Shown here piece after piece: positions 19,218 through 28,302 of a stretch of 64,000 nt of DNA; position 1 is the stretch's first letter, and every line of letters starts with the position of its first letter. The notes beneath the pieces are model-generated. The model was not told the origin of the DNA, did not search any database, and saw only the letters and a program-made list of their open reading frames with translations. The position numbers were made by a program, and so were the translations under genes. Source of the DNA: an uncultured Lachnospiraceae bacterium (lineage in GTDB: Bacteria > Bacillota > Clostridia > Lachnospirales > Lachnospiraceae); contig CAJUDM010000001.1 in NCBI GenBank assembly GCA_910584915.1, forward strand, positions 119,592-183,591. The letters run 5' to 3'.

Positions 19218-19422
19218 TTTCGTTTCGGCTCTGCCTCTCCCTGTATTACGCTTAGTCCTTATGTTGCCAGTTCGGACCCAAATGCTCGGTACGGGTGGAT
19301 AGCCAGTCCTTGCCCGATAGGATTTTCCTACTGTATATAAAGCAGCTTCCCAGCAAGTACGGCGCCCCGTACTCGCTGAGGAAAATCATCCGCCTCTGGC
19401 GGCTGATTTTCTCAGCTCGCAC

Positions 19423-20913
19423 TCAAAATTGAAAATAGATAAACTGTGTTGGATCATATAATGGTCCATAAACTCCATAAATAATAGTAGCAAAAAAAAT
19501 GATTAATATAACACTCCATCTAAACCAAATATTTTGCTCTTTTAGATATTTTTCAATTGTAATGTTTTTCTTATATCTGATAGTATCTACCAGCAAAAGC
19601 ACAACCAACGACATGATGAGAATATTCATCTCCACTCTATCCAGTCCAATTGAATACAGACTCTGATCATGCAACACCCATAAGTTCGGTCTTGTAAACA
19701 TTCTTTTTATATATTGAATAGAATTCGAAATAGAGTTCATTCTGAAAAATATCCATGCAAAACATACCAATAAGAAGGTAATAATTATCTTTCCAAGATT
19801 ATGGCTCATGCATTGTGTATTTATTTTCAGCTTTTTTATCAGAACACTCCTGATCGGCATTGTTAATTCACCAATTATCTGATATAGCCCATGAATACCC
19901 CCCCACAAAATAAGTCCCCAGCTGGCTCCATGCCATAGCCCACTGACTATAAAGGTTACCATTAAGTTTCTATATTTTTTTAGCCGGGAACACTGACTTC
20001 CGCCTAATGGTACATACAAATAATCTCTAAACCAAGTTGACAGAGAAATATGCCATCTTCTCCAAAAATCTTTGATAGATTTTGAAAAATATGGCGTATT
20101 AAAATTTTCCATCAGCTCAAATCCCATCGCTTTTGCCGCGCCGATCGCAATGAGAGAATAACTACCGAAATCGCAATATATCTGAATCGCAAAAAAGATA
20201 GTTGCTATTACCAATTCCACTGTACCATACATCCAGTATTGAGAATATACATTATCTACAAAAATGCTAACCCGATCAGCAATGACCATTTTTTGAAAAA
20301 ATCCCCATAGCATTAGTATCAGTCCATCAGAAAAACTATCCAAATTCCATAAATGAAAACAATCCATCTCATCAATTTGAGACAATAAATTTTTTGAACG
20401 CTCTATAGGACCAGCAACAAGCTGCGGAAAAAAGGATACAAACAGGGCATACCTTAAAATATTCTTTTCAACTTTTACATTTCCTCTATAAACATCTATC
20501 GTATAACTTAATGCCTGAAATGTATAAAAAGAAATTCCAACTGGTAGTACAATATCAAATGTACTAATTGATTTCACATTTATTCTTTCTATTGCTATAT
20601 TTAAATTATACACAATAAAATTTGAATATTTAAAAAAAGCTAAAATACCTAAATTGACAGCAACACTTATCCAAACAACTACTTTTTTAAATTTTACATT
20701 TCCCTTTACATTCATTATATTAAGCAAAATACCACTGAGATATGTACTTATAGTCGATACTGCAATTAAAATAGCATACTGCGGATTCCAACACATATAA
20801 AAATAATAGCTGGCACCTAAAAGCCACAAACATCTTATCTTTTTGGGGATTATAAAATAAACTATTATTACTACAGGGAAAAAAAGTAAAAACTCATACG
20901 AATTAAATGTCAT
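19423..20913 (-). CDS. MBOAT family membrane O-acyltransferase (AlgI/PatA-like)
   Basis: 496 aa with about eleven helices. It carries the full AlgI signature: NFNTPYFSKSIKDFWRRWHISL (about 270-291) and FRDYLYVPLGG, then SGLWHGASWG with catalytic His328. It moves acyl groups, usually acetyl, across the membrane for O-acylation of the exported glycan, working with the SGNH protein at 16542-17987. The stop codon TGA is directly joined to a group II intron. A G7 tract at 19898-19904 encodes LWGGIHG. Confidence 0.93.
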   Translation of the reverse strand: MTFNSYEFLLFFPVVIIVYFIIPKKIRCLWLLGASYYFYMCWNPQYAILIAVSTISTYLSGILLNIMNVKGNVKFKKVVVWISVAVNLGILAFFKYSNFIVYNLNIAIERINVKSISTFDIVLPVGISFYTFQALSYTIDVYRGNVKVEKNILRYALFVSFFPQLVAGPIERSKNLLSQIDEMDCFHLWNLDSFSDGLILMLWGFFQKMVIADRVSIFVDNVYSQYWMYGTVELVIATIFFAIQIYCDFGSYSLIAIGAAKAMGFELMENFNTPYFSKSIKDFWRRWHISLSTWFRDYLYVPLGGSQCSRLKKYRNLMVTFIVSGLWHGASWGLILWGGIHGLYQIIGELTMPIRSVLIKKLKINTQCMSHNLGKIIITFLLVCFAWIFFRMNSISNSIQYIKRMFTRPNLWVLHDQSLYSIGLDRVEMNILIMSLVVLLLVDTIRYKKNITIEKYLKEQNIWFRWSVILIIFFATIIYGVYGPLYDPTQFIYFQF

Positions 20914-20960
20914 ATCCGTTCTCCAACGCTAACCTTAAACGTTCTCTTACTATCAGAAAT

Positions 20961-22235
20961 TTATAATTGCTCAGCCTTTTTTATATTAATACTAAATATG
21001 CTTATAAAAATAATTGCTAATATCATCATAAGCCCAGTATATAATATAACAGCTCCAAACACGCCATACTTTATTATACAGGGATCCATCAATACTTTTG
21101 TCATAATTGAAGTTACAATATATCCCCACATAGTCCATTGTTGTTTTCTCATAATCGTTATAAGTGTATTAAAAAATCCTATTGTTGCAAGCATTCCTCC
21201 TCCAAACAATAAAATTAATAATTCTATTTTATAATCACTTAAATCTGTTGCATAAAGCATCGACAATATCGGAATCCCTAATGTATAAGCTCCGATCAAA
21301 CAAATACATATAATTCCCAAAAGTATCAAACATTGTTTATATACACTTCGTAAAAACCGCTTTTTATTTCTTTCTTCCCATTCAATCGACATTTTAACAA
21401 CTATGGGATAATAAATCAAGCCATTCAGCACTTCAATCACAAACACCGGCATTGCTATAAATCCATAACAAGCCTGCACTTCTTCAGTAAGCCATCGGTC
21501 TATAGAATATTTAGGTGCATTTGTAATATAAAACATCATAAAACCACTTAAAAATAATGGAAGACAATTTCTTAAAACCCCAAAATCCTTCTTACAAATC
21601 CCCCATCTTATATTCTTTTTAAAGCTTGGATACGTCAAATATAATAAATATATAAATGCTATACCAGAAGTAAGCACTCCTGCTAACATAGTTTTTAACA
21701 GATCATGCCACCAAAGTAATGATAAAGACATTATTATCATTGTCAATATCCATCTTATTGAAAATATCTTTGCCCCTACATCTAATGCATTATTTTGCTG
21801 ATATAAACCGCAAAATAGATCTTCAATAGCCTCGATCGCATAAATAGCACACATCCCAAACACAACAATTGCTTTCTGCCAGGAATAATTTTCCTCCCAT
21901 AATCGTACAATTAAATAAATTACAGATACTAAAAGCATGCTTCCTGTGCTTATCAACCTTGCAATAAAATAATTAGAAAACGAAAATTCCCCTTTAATGT
22001 CCGATATTTGATAATTCCGTACTCCAAATTTTCCTATATTTAGAAAAAGATTTCCCACTGCAAAAGCAATTGTCAAAATCCCTGCATCTGCCAATCCAAT
22101 AGTTCTTGTAATTACCATCGAAAGTATTACCGCCTCACTGGCACTTACTACTCCTGCAATAGAATTCCAAGTATATCCATTATTGATCTTTTTAATTAAA
22201 AAATCTCTGATTATCTTATTCAAACCACTATTCAC
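20961..22235 (-). CDS. Wzx-type oligosaccharide flippase
   Basis: 424 aa with about twelve hydrophobic helices. The N-terminus (GYTWNSIAGVVSASEAVILSMVITRTIGLADAGI) has the G..W...G.......... .V.TR.LG...AG layout of polysaccharide-type MOP-superfamily flippases. It would move undecaprenyl-linked repeat units to the outer face. The next gene downstream, across the intron region, is the MBOAT. A second export route (ABC type) is encoded at 45918-48104, so this locus may make two glycans or process one in two ways. Confidence 0.85.
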   Translation of the reverse strand: MNSGLNKIIRDFLIKKINNGYTWNSIAGVVSASEAVILSMVITRTIGLADAGILTIAFAVGNLFLNIGKFGVRNYQISDIKGEFSFSNYFIARLISTGSMLLVSVIYLIVRLWEENYSWQKAIVVFGMCAIYAIEAIEDLFCGLYQQNNALDVGAKIFSIRWILTMIIMSLSLLWWHDLLKTMLAGVLTSGIAFIYLLYLTYPSFKKNIRWGICKKDFGVLRNCLPLFLSGFMMFYITNAPKYSIDRWLTEEVQACYGFIAMPVFVIEVLNGLIYYPIVVKMSIEWEERNKKRFLRSVYKQCLILLGIICICLIGAYTLGIPILSMLYATDLSDYKIELLILLFGGGMLATIGFFNTLITIMRKQQWTMWGYIVTSIMTKVLMDPCIIKYGVFGAVILYTGLMMILAIIFISIFSINIKKAEQL

Positions 22236-22271
22236 TCGATTTATTTTTATCTATAACTTTTTTAAACCTTC

Positions 22272-22862
22272 TCATGCAATAAACAAATCTTTGATTGACA
22301 TTATCTTTGTCTGTTGCAGATGTTCTAAATTTCGGGTCATCTCCTCATAATGATATCCACTGGCTATAATGATCATATCCGTATCTCCATCTTTAACATC
22401 CTTCGGATGAATCGTTTCTATATTTCCTAATTGATTACTGCTATCCATATCAATATCATAAACTATCTCAACATCACAATTTTGACACATATTATATAGA
22501 CATCTGCCTATTTTCCCAACTCCATAAATTGCTATTCTTTTAATTTGGTTCTCTTTAAAAAAACTCTTTAAAAACTCCCCATTTAAATTTTCCAACATAG
22601 CATACGCAATTTCAAGATTAGCTTTATATTTTAAATATGCAATAGGATGTACAACATCTATCATAGATTCTTTTTTTATAGAACTTAATTTTTCTATCAT
22701 GATAGTATTTGTGTCTTTAACATAAATGGCCATATTTTGTTTATAATAATAATCCAACTCAGACAAATCCCATGCATAATCTCTCAGGCAGTCACAAAAT
22801 ACATATCCATAATTTTTAAATTTTTCTCTCCAATACGACATCCATTTTTCATTGACATGCAT
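22272..22862 (-). CDS. C-terminal half of a split methyltransferase plus Rossmann-like domain
   Basis: 196 aa. The first 45 residues (VNEKWMSYWREKFKNYGYVF) are the end of a methyltransferase whose beginning is the next upstream frame. The rest is a Rossmann-like domain with IAIYGVGKIGRCLY (about 112-125), also seen at the N-terminus of the GT32 protein at 27195. Reading one base back at the G7 run (22865-22871) joins both halves without losing a residue. The ATG at 22862 overlaps the upstream TAA (TAATG), so separate coupled translation is also possible. Confidence 0.75.
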   Translation of the reverse strand: MHVNEKWMSYWREKFKNYGYVFCDCLRDYAWDLSELDYYYKQNMAIYVKDTNTIMIEKLSSIKKESMIDVVHPIAYLKYKANLEIAYAMLENLNGEFLKSFFKENQIKRIAIYGVGKIGRCLYNMCQNCDVEIVYDIDMDSSNQLGNIETIHPKDVKDGDTDMIIIASGYHYEEMTRNLEHLQQTKIMSIKDLFIA

Positions 22863-23275
22863 TACCCCCCCTGACCTGGAATAGCTGCTGAAAACAGCAC
22901 TACTTCACTTAGATTTGTAAGATTTTCAACCATGATATCCGCATATTTTTCCTCTATATGCTCTGCAACTTCCAGACTCATTGCCATATCATATTTTCTT
23001 TCCACTTCTAATTTTTGTGTCAAATCCCACTCAAAAAAACTCTCAGGTGGTATTGACAGCAACTCTTTATCAACATACGCACCATCATAGCCTACTATCT
23101 CTGTAACCCCATGTTTTTTAAAATTATATAACCATTCTCCGCTTCCGCAGCCTAAATCTACAATACTTTTAGGTTCAACTATATCTACAATATACTTTGC
23201 CATATTACTGACACTATTAATTTTACTTTTTAATAAAGTATAAAACTCCCGGTTATAAACTTTTTGTTGCATCAT
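22862..23275 (-). CDS. N-terminal half of a split SAM methyltransferase
   Basis: 137 aa covering the class I methyltransferase core. SAM motif I is SIVDLGCGSGEWLYNF (about 38-53), motif II is GYDGAYVD, then MAMSLEVAEHIEEK (motif IV region). It ends abruptly in SAAIPGQGG, exactly at a G7 run, where family members continue with a short histidine-containing link and NE.W..YW. The continuation is in the -1 frame (22272-22862). The cause may be a real frameshift, phase variation or a homopolymer sequencing error. The likely substrate is a sugar or nucleotide sugar, but this is unproven. Confidence 0.8.
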   Translation of the reverse strand: MMQQKVYNREFYTLLKSKINSVSNMAKYIVDIVEPKSIVDLGCGSGEWLYNFKKHGVTEIVGYDGAYVDKELLSIPPESFFEWDLTQKLEVERKYDMAMSLEVAEHIEEKYADIMVENLTNLSEVVLFSAAIPGQGG

Positions 23276-23287
23276 TTCTCAATTTCC

Positions 23288-24349
23288 TCACAAGTCAATA
23301 TTTTTTATTTTTATCCATTGCTTTTTCCAATTAATAGCTCTTTCAACCTCTCTGCCATAATCCAATCTATTTTTTATAAGACTCTTATATACTAATATGC
23401 GAAATGCCCCCCCGAAAAAAATACTATAGATCACTATGGGTAATCTTCTATACATCCAATACTGAACCCTGTTAAAAATAGACTCTTTCTTTTCTTTTTC
23501 TAACTCTTTCCACATAGACATTTTTAAATATCTATCCCAATCTGCTTCCTCATCCGGTATATATGCATCCTGATGCCATGGCCTTTTTGCAAAAATGGGA
23601 AAACAATGATATATTTTAACTTTAGATGGAGCTGACAACATCTGTTCCTTGATATTAGAATCCCACCCAAAAATTTTTGCTTCATATTTTAAGGGCAGTA
23701 ATGCATATGAGTACATATAATTATATATTACAGATAATTCTTTTATCTGTCCCATAAATAAAATGTTTAAGATATCTTGTTCCGCAAAAAGTATATTAGG
23801 CGCACACTGTTCAATATAATCATATACCATCTCTGAGCAATGATTCTTTCTCCATTCTTTTATATTAAATAAAACAACACCTGCATTATACCATTTCATA
23901 TATTTCGGAGCTTTATACTTTTTCTCTACATAAGGCTGAAGATTTACCGACATGCCACAGATATTACCTTCCCACTCTATAACTAAAAGTTCTTTCAAGC
24001 TACCCACACATAATGTATCTGCATCAACATACAAAGCTTTATCTGATTTAAAATTAATTTTATCCAATAAAAATATTTTACAATATGTAGTATAACTCCC
24101 ATGTAATTCCCGAAATCCTCTTTTTCTCAAGCTGTCTACAATTTCATTGGCCTCAAAAAAAAATATCTCACGTTTGTATTTTTCTATTGTTTCTATAATT
24201 TTTCCCTTGCTTTCTCCAGACAGCCCATCTGATATAAAATACACTGTTATTTCTTCAATATCTCTATTATTCTCCAAATATGATGTTAATGCTACACCAG
24301 CATAGGGCGAATACATTTCGCTACTTTGCATGACCAATTCCAATATCAT
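23288..24349 (-). CDS. Glycosyltransferase family 8 (copy 1)
   Basis: 353 aa retaining GT-A enzyme. It has LTSYLENNRDIEEITVYFI near the N-terminus, the metal-binding LYVDADTLC (Asp109-x-Asp111), MKWYNAGVVLFNIKEWR, and a HCFPIFAKRPWH block giving the late metal-ligand histidine. GT8 enzymes add glucose or galactose from UDP-sugars. It overlaps the upstream GT2 gene by 4 bp. It is clearly paralogous to 29260-30297. The basic C-terminal segment with a hydrophobic patch may attach it to the membrane. A G7 tract at 23407-23413 encodes FFGGAF. Confidence 0.92.
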   Translation of the reverse strand: MILELVMQSSEMYSPYAGVALTSYLENNRDIEEITVYFISDGLSGESKGKIIETIEKYKREIFFFEANEIVDSLRKRGFRELHGSYTTYCKIFLLDKINFKSDKALYVDADTLCVGSLKELLVIEWEGNICGMSVNLQPYVEKKYKAPKYMKWYNAGVVLFNIKEWRKNHCSEMVYDYIEQCAPNILFAEQDILNILFMGQIKELSVIYNYMYSYALLPLKYEAKIFGWDSNIKEQMLSAPSKVKIYHCFPIFAKRPWHQDAYIPDEEADWDRYLKMSMWKELEKEKKESIFNRVQYWMYRRLPIVIYSIFFGGAFRILVYKSLIKNRLDYGREVERAINWKKQWIKIKNIDL

Positions 24350-25347
24350 TTTTTCCGCCCTCTATCCATTAATTCTTTATCTCCTTTTTTCCACTCATCG
24401 TTAAAATTAATTCTTTCTCGCTCTACTACAAAAGGTTGCTTTAAGAGTCTTTTATCTATTTTCAAAATATACTCCCCTAACAATCCCATGATAAACAATT
24501 GAACCCCTCCAAGGAAAAACATCCCAATCAATATTGGCGCTATTCCTGCATTAAAACTATTCCATTTCAGTATTTTCAAAATCAAATAAATTAAAGCTAC
24601 CATTATGCTGACAATAGAAAGTCCCATTCCTGACATTGTAACTAATCTTATTCCCACTGTAGAGCAGCTCACAAATGTGACAAGAAAATCATCGCACAAT
24701 GAAAGAAAACTATGTTTTGATTTTCCATGTAAACGTTCTTTTTTTTCATATTCTATAGTCTTAATTCTGTAACCATTTTCAGAAACAAAAGTCCGAAATA
24801 CTGTTGCGTAATCGCAGCTATTTTTATATATTTCAATAAACTTCCGATCATATAGTCCAAATCCCGAAAATCCATCAATAATTTCTATATCTGACACACT
24901 TTCCAAAATATGGTAATACAATTTCCTCATAAAAAACATTCGTTTTTTTTCATTACTACTTTTCTTGACCCCAAGTATTAATCCATATCCCTCTTCCCAA
25001 TATTTTACAAACTCTCTAATTAATTCAACCGGTTCCTCAAAATCAGCAGCAATTGCTATTATGCAGTCTCCTTCTGCCTGCCACAATCCATAACTGGAAG
25101 AATACCAACGATAGTTCTTCTCATTAAAAATAGCTCGAACACACATGTACTTTTTACATAAATCTCTAATTTTTTCTTGTGTTGTATCTTCTGAATTATT
25201 ATCAATAAACTGAATTAAATAATTGTACCCAGCTAATTCCCCGTCAAATAGCTTTATAATTGCTTCACATATTGGGACCACATTTTCTTCTTCATTATAG
25301 CATGGGATATTAATCCCTATAGTCTTTCTTCCATTTTCCAAATTCAA
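24346..25347 (-). CDS. GtrB/DPM1-like family 2 glycosyltransferase
   Basis: 333 aa. A GT2 domain (GINIPCYNEEENV at about 12-24, FIDNNSEDTT, then IAADFEEPVELI in place of DADLQDP) is followed by two C-terminal helices (about 230-300), the architecture of undecaprenyl-phosphate sugar synthases. Like the homologue at 11360 it has AAD rather than DAD in the metal motif, which suggests a shared subfamily. It would supply a polyprenyl-linked donor to the GT-C proteins. It overlaps the GT8 start by 4 bp. Confidence 0.88.
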   Translation of the reverse strand: MNLENGRKTIGINIPCYNEEENVVPICEAIIKLFDGELAGYNYLIQFIDNNSEDTTQEKIRDLCKKYMCVRAIFNEKNYRWYSSSYGLWQAEGDCIIAIAADFEEPVELIREFVKYWEEGYGLILGVKKSSNEKKRMFFMRKLYYHILESVSDIEIIDGFSGFGLYDRKFIEIYKNSCDYATVFRTFVSENGYRIKTIEYEKKERLHGKSKHSFLSLCDDFLVTFVSCSTVGIRLVTMSGMGLSIVSIMVALIYLILKILKWNSFNAGIAPILIGMFFLGGVQLFIMGLLGEYILKIDKRLLKQPFVVERERINFNDEWKKGDKELMDRGRKK

Positions 25348-25366
25348 TCAACTCCTCCTGCATAAT

Positions 25367-27190
25367 CTAATATCTCACCTTATTTTCGCACCAATCCGCT
25401 AATATTAAATAATAATAAATTACTGGTTTCCAGACGTTACGTTCTACATAATCATCCCAAAATCCTTTTATAAAATTCCTATCAATATACGCCTCCAATT
25501 TAGAACTAACGATTCTTTCTTCTGCCCACTCTCTTAACCTTTCATCTTTCATAAGTTCTGATATCGGTATATTAAACCCACATTTAGGACGTTCCATCAG
25601 TTCTCTTGGTAAATATTTATAGAGAATACTGCGAAGTATTTTCTTACTATTTCCTGTCTCAAATTTATATTCAGCTGGTAAACTCCAGGCAAATCTCACA
25701 ATACGTTTATCGAGTAATGGGATTCTGTTTTCCATGGATACAGCCATTCCTGCTCTATCCACTTTTACCAGACAATCATCAGGCATATACTGCTTCTGAT
25801 TTAACAGCATCAGTTTTTCTATATCATTTTCTACAAAACCTCTTTTCGAATCTTTGTCACTGCAAAAGAGATTCATATTTGCAAGACTCTCATCATAATC
25901 ATAGTAATATAGATAAATATCTTCAATACAGGTACAGCGCAGATATTTCTCAGTTTTATATTCTGATACTCCTTCTGATATAAGTTTTTGTCTGGCTGAC
26001 ATATCATTACTTCCTCTTACGATATCCCACCACCGCTTTGCCTGAAAATATATGTTATATCCGCCAAAAAGCTCATCCCCTCCATCTCCGCTGAGCGACA
26101 CTGTCACATAATTTTTAGCGAATCTGTTAAGTAAAAATGTCGGAATTGCAGAATTATCTGCAAATGGCTCTGAATAAACTTTCGATAACTCTGGTATTAT
26201 GCTAATAACATCTTTCAAGGTAAGATAATATTCGTGATGATTGGTTCCAAGAATACCTGCGATTTCCTTTGCGACTCCTGCTTCATTTCCTTTCCCATCT
26301 ATTCCTATACTAAAAGTATTTATTGATGCATTAGAAATACTTTGCATAATGGATACAATTGTAGATGAATCTATACCTGAAGAAAGAAACCCACCCATAG
26401 GCACATCAGCTTTCATTTGCTCTTTTATCGCGCATTTCAATATTTTTTCTAACTCATCTACCGCCTCATTAAAAGCTCCAGCAAATCTTTCTCTTTTTCC
26501 ATTTAAAATTATTTTATCTAAATTCCACCATTTTCGTATAATCGGTTCACTTCCCTTTTGATAGCACAATATGCCACCGGGCATAAGTTTTTTCACATTT
26601 TTATAAATCGACTGTGGTGCTGGTATATAACCATATCTAAAATAAGTTCCAAGCACATTTATATCTATCTCTCTGTCAAACTCACTTAAAGCCTCTATTG
26701 CACTTATCTCTGATGCAAATACAAAACTACTTTTTACTTTTCCATAATACAAAGGCTTCTCACCCATTGCATCACGAAAAAGATATAATTTTTCACTCCT
26801 TTTATCCCATGCCGCTATGGCAAACATTCCTCTTATTACATCAAGTGTTTTATTCACCCCATATTCTTGTATCATCGCAACCAATGTTTCGGTATCAGAA
26901 GTCCCTTTCCATTGTTTATCCTCTAAAAATTCTGTTCTTAATTCAAAATGATTATATATTTCACCATTAAAAGAAATTATCCATCTGCCATCGTCTGATA
27001 TCATAGGTTGTGCACCATTATCAGATAGATCAATTACAGAAAGCCTTTTATGCCCTAATGCCAAAGAACTTCTCTCGTCAAAATACACCCCCTGCCCGTC
27101 CGGTCCTCTATGCTGCAATGCATCACACATACGATAAATGTTACCTCTATTTATACATAAATCACCTAAAATTCCTGCAATTCCACACAT
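25367..27190 (-). CDS. asnB: Asparagine synthase-like glutamine amidotransferase
   Basis: 607 aa, full length for AsnB. Cys2 is the glutaminase nucleophile (MCGIAGI), followed by LQHRGPDG and SFNGEIYN (glutamine binding). The synthetase domain has the PP-loop motif LSSGIDSS (269-276) and SLSGDGGDELFGGY. AsnB makes asparagine from aspartate, but copies inside glycan loci often amidate uronic acids. The UDP-HexNAc-uronic acid block at 58174-62687 would provide such a substrate, so sugar uronamide synthesis is a good alternative. It stops next to the GT2 gene with a 19-bp gap. Confidence 0.93.
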   Translation of the reverse strand: MCGIAGILGDLCINRGNIYRMCDALQHRGPDGQGVYFDERSSLALGHKRLSVIDLSDNGAQPMISDDGRWIISFNGEIYNHFELRTEFLEDKQWKGTSDTETLVAMIQEYGVNKTLDVIRGMFAIAAWDKRSEKLYLFRDAMGEKPLYYGKVKSSFVFASEISAIEALSEFDREIDINVLGTYFRYGYIPAPQSIYKNVKKLMPGGILCYQKGSEPIIRKWWNLDKIILNGKRERFAGAFNEAVDELEKILKCAIKEQMKADVPMGGFLSSGIDSSTIVSIMQSISNASINTFSIGIDGKGNEAGVAKEIAGILGTNHHEYYLTLKDVISIIPELSKVYSEPFADNSAIPTFLLNRFAKNYVTVSLSGDGGDELFGGYNIYFQAKRWWDIVRGSNDMSARQKLISEGVSEYKTEKYLRCTCIEDIYLYYYDYDESLANMNLFCSDKDSKRGFVENDIEKLMLLNQKQYMPDDCLVKVDRAGMAVSMENRIPLLDKRIVRFAWSLPAEYKFETGNSKKILRSILYKYLPRELMERPKCGFNIPISELMKDERLREWAEERIVSSKLEAYIDRNFIKGFWDDYVERNVWKPVIYYYLILADWCENKVRY

Positions 27191-27194
27191 ATTT

Positions 27195-28286
27195 TTATAA
27201 GTCCTCTATCAACCCTTCCCGATTAAGGTATTCCCAATATTCTCTTTGCTCTCTCCAAACTATACTCATATTTATTCCTTTCAAGCTCCACAACGATGAA
27301 TATCTATGAATAGAAAATGTATTTTTAACAGGTATCTGCATAACTGGATCAAAATATTCATTGGGAAAAATGGTAATATCATCTATTTGTTGTATAGTTC
27401 CATCAGAAACCAATCCATGCTTTTTTAAAATTTGGGTTGTTATAATAGGGCATCCTGTATAATAAAATTCCCCTTTCTCGTCGTAATGGGAAATAGAATC
27501 ATAATATTCAATAATTTCTCTAAAAATGGGGTTTCCTTTAATCGCACCAAATCCATGACCAGTATTAATAATATCTGCCACTTCAAACCCCATATATGCA
27601 GGCAATCTAAGCAAGCTATCAATATTTTTTATAATTTCTACATCTGTATCAAGATAAATACCGCCAATCTCACTTAATATTTCAAATCTTGCATAACTGG
27701 AAACTGCACTATAATGTCCATAATCGTAAACTTCTTTTAAATATCTGGTCTTTCTACAATTATAATTATGTTCATCCCATCGGATGATCTCATAATCAGG
27801 ACATAATTCTTTCCAACTTTCTATACAATTCATCTCATTTTCTGACATGGTACTATTTCCGAACCAACAATAATGTATAATTTTAGGAATTATAGCCGGT
27901 CCTTCCGGAATAATATATTCCTCTTTGCTACCATTAGCTTTCATTAATAAATACACAAAACATTCTACTTCTTTTAATATGGAAATCGCTTCCAACTGAA
28001 CATGTATTTGATTCCAAAATCTTGATGTTATGAGAATAACACTATCATGTATATTATAGTTTTGCAACCATTCTGGGGACTTGATTGTATATTTTTTCTC
28101 CTCTATTTCTATTTCCTTCCCCCACTTTTTTTCATCATTATCGACGAAAAAAAGTATTTGATCCAGAATATGCGTTTCTAAATGGCTTACAAAAGTTTGT
28201 CCTGCTACTCCTGCGCCAAAACATATTACTCTCTTATTTTTTATCTGTTTCGAGAATTCGCTCAATCTACAGTTTTTAGTAATCAT
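27195..28286 (-). CDS. GT32-type glycosyltransferase with N-terminal Rossmann-like domain
   Basis: 363 aa in two parts. Residues 1-115 form a Rossmann-like domain (VICFGAGVAGQTF, GxGxxG at about 24-29) like that at the C-terminus of the split methyltransferase. From about 132 it is a capsular-type GT32: IPKIIHYCWFGN, YARFEILSEIGGIYLDTDVEI with the DxD at 213-215, and a late TFSIHRYSSLW histidine. It transfers a sugar to the growing repeat unit in the cytoplasm. The extra domain may bind a nucleotide or sugar; its role is unknown. Confidence 0.9.
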   Translation of the reverse strand: MITKNCRLSEFSKQIKNKRVICFGAGVAGQTFVSHLETHILDQILFFVDNDEKKWGKEIEIEEKKYTIKSPEWLQNYNIHDSVILITSRFWNQIHVQLEAISILKEVECFVYLLMKANGSKEEYIIPEGPAIIPKIIHYCWFGNSTMSENEMNCIESWKELCPDYEIIRWDEHNYNCRKTRYLKEVYDYGHYSAVSSYARFEILSEIGGIYLDTDVEIIKNIDSLLRLPAYMGFEVADIINTGHGFGAIKGNPIFREIIEYYDSISHYDEKGEFYYTGCPIITTQILKKHGLVSDGTIQQIDDITIFPNEYFDPVMQIPVKNTFSIHRYSSLWSLKGINMSIVWREQREYWEYLNREGLIEDL

Positions 28287-28302
28287 TTCCGCAACTCCCT
28301 TT

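Larger units (their letters stand above)
18000..19422 (-). mobile_element. Degenerate group II intron inserted after the MBOAT stop codon
   Basis: The 5' end (19422 downward) reads GTGCG, the consensus start of bacterial group II introns, and sits directly against the TGA stop of the MBOAT gene (19423-19425). Domain V is at 18041-18073 and a domain VI-like hairpin follows. A reverse transcriptase/maturase frame lies between. The total of about 1.4 kb is short for an ORF-bearing intron. The reverse transcriptase N-terminus appears to be missing and there is one in-frame stop, so it is probably immobile. The 3' boundary is uncertain by about 15 bp. Confidence 0.82.

Noticed and set aside
22862..23275. 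Treating the two methyltransferase frames as two unrelated small genes
   Set aside because: The -1 frame joins them without gain or loss of residues at a motif continuous in the family, so one split gene explains them better.
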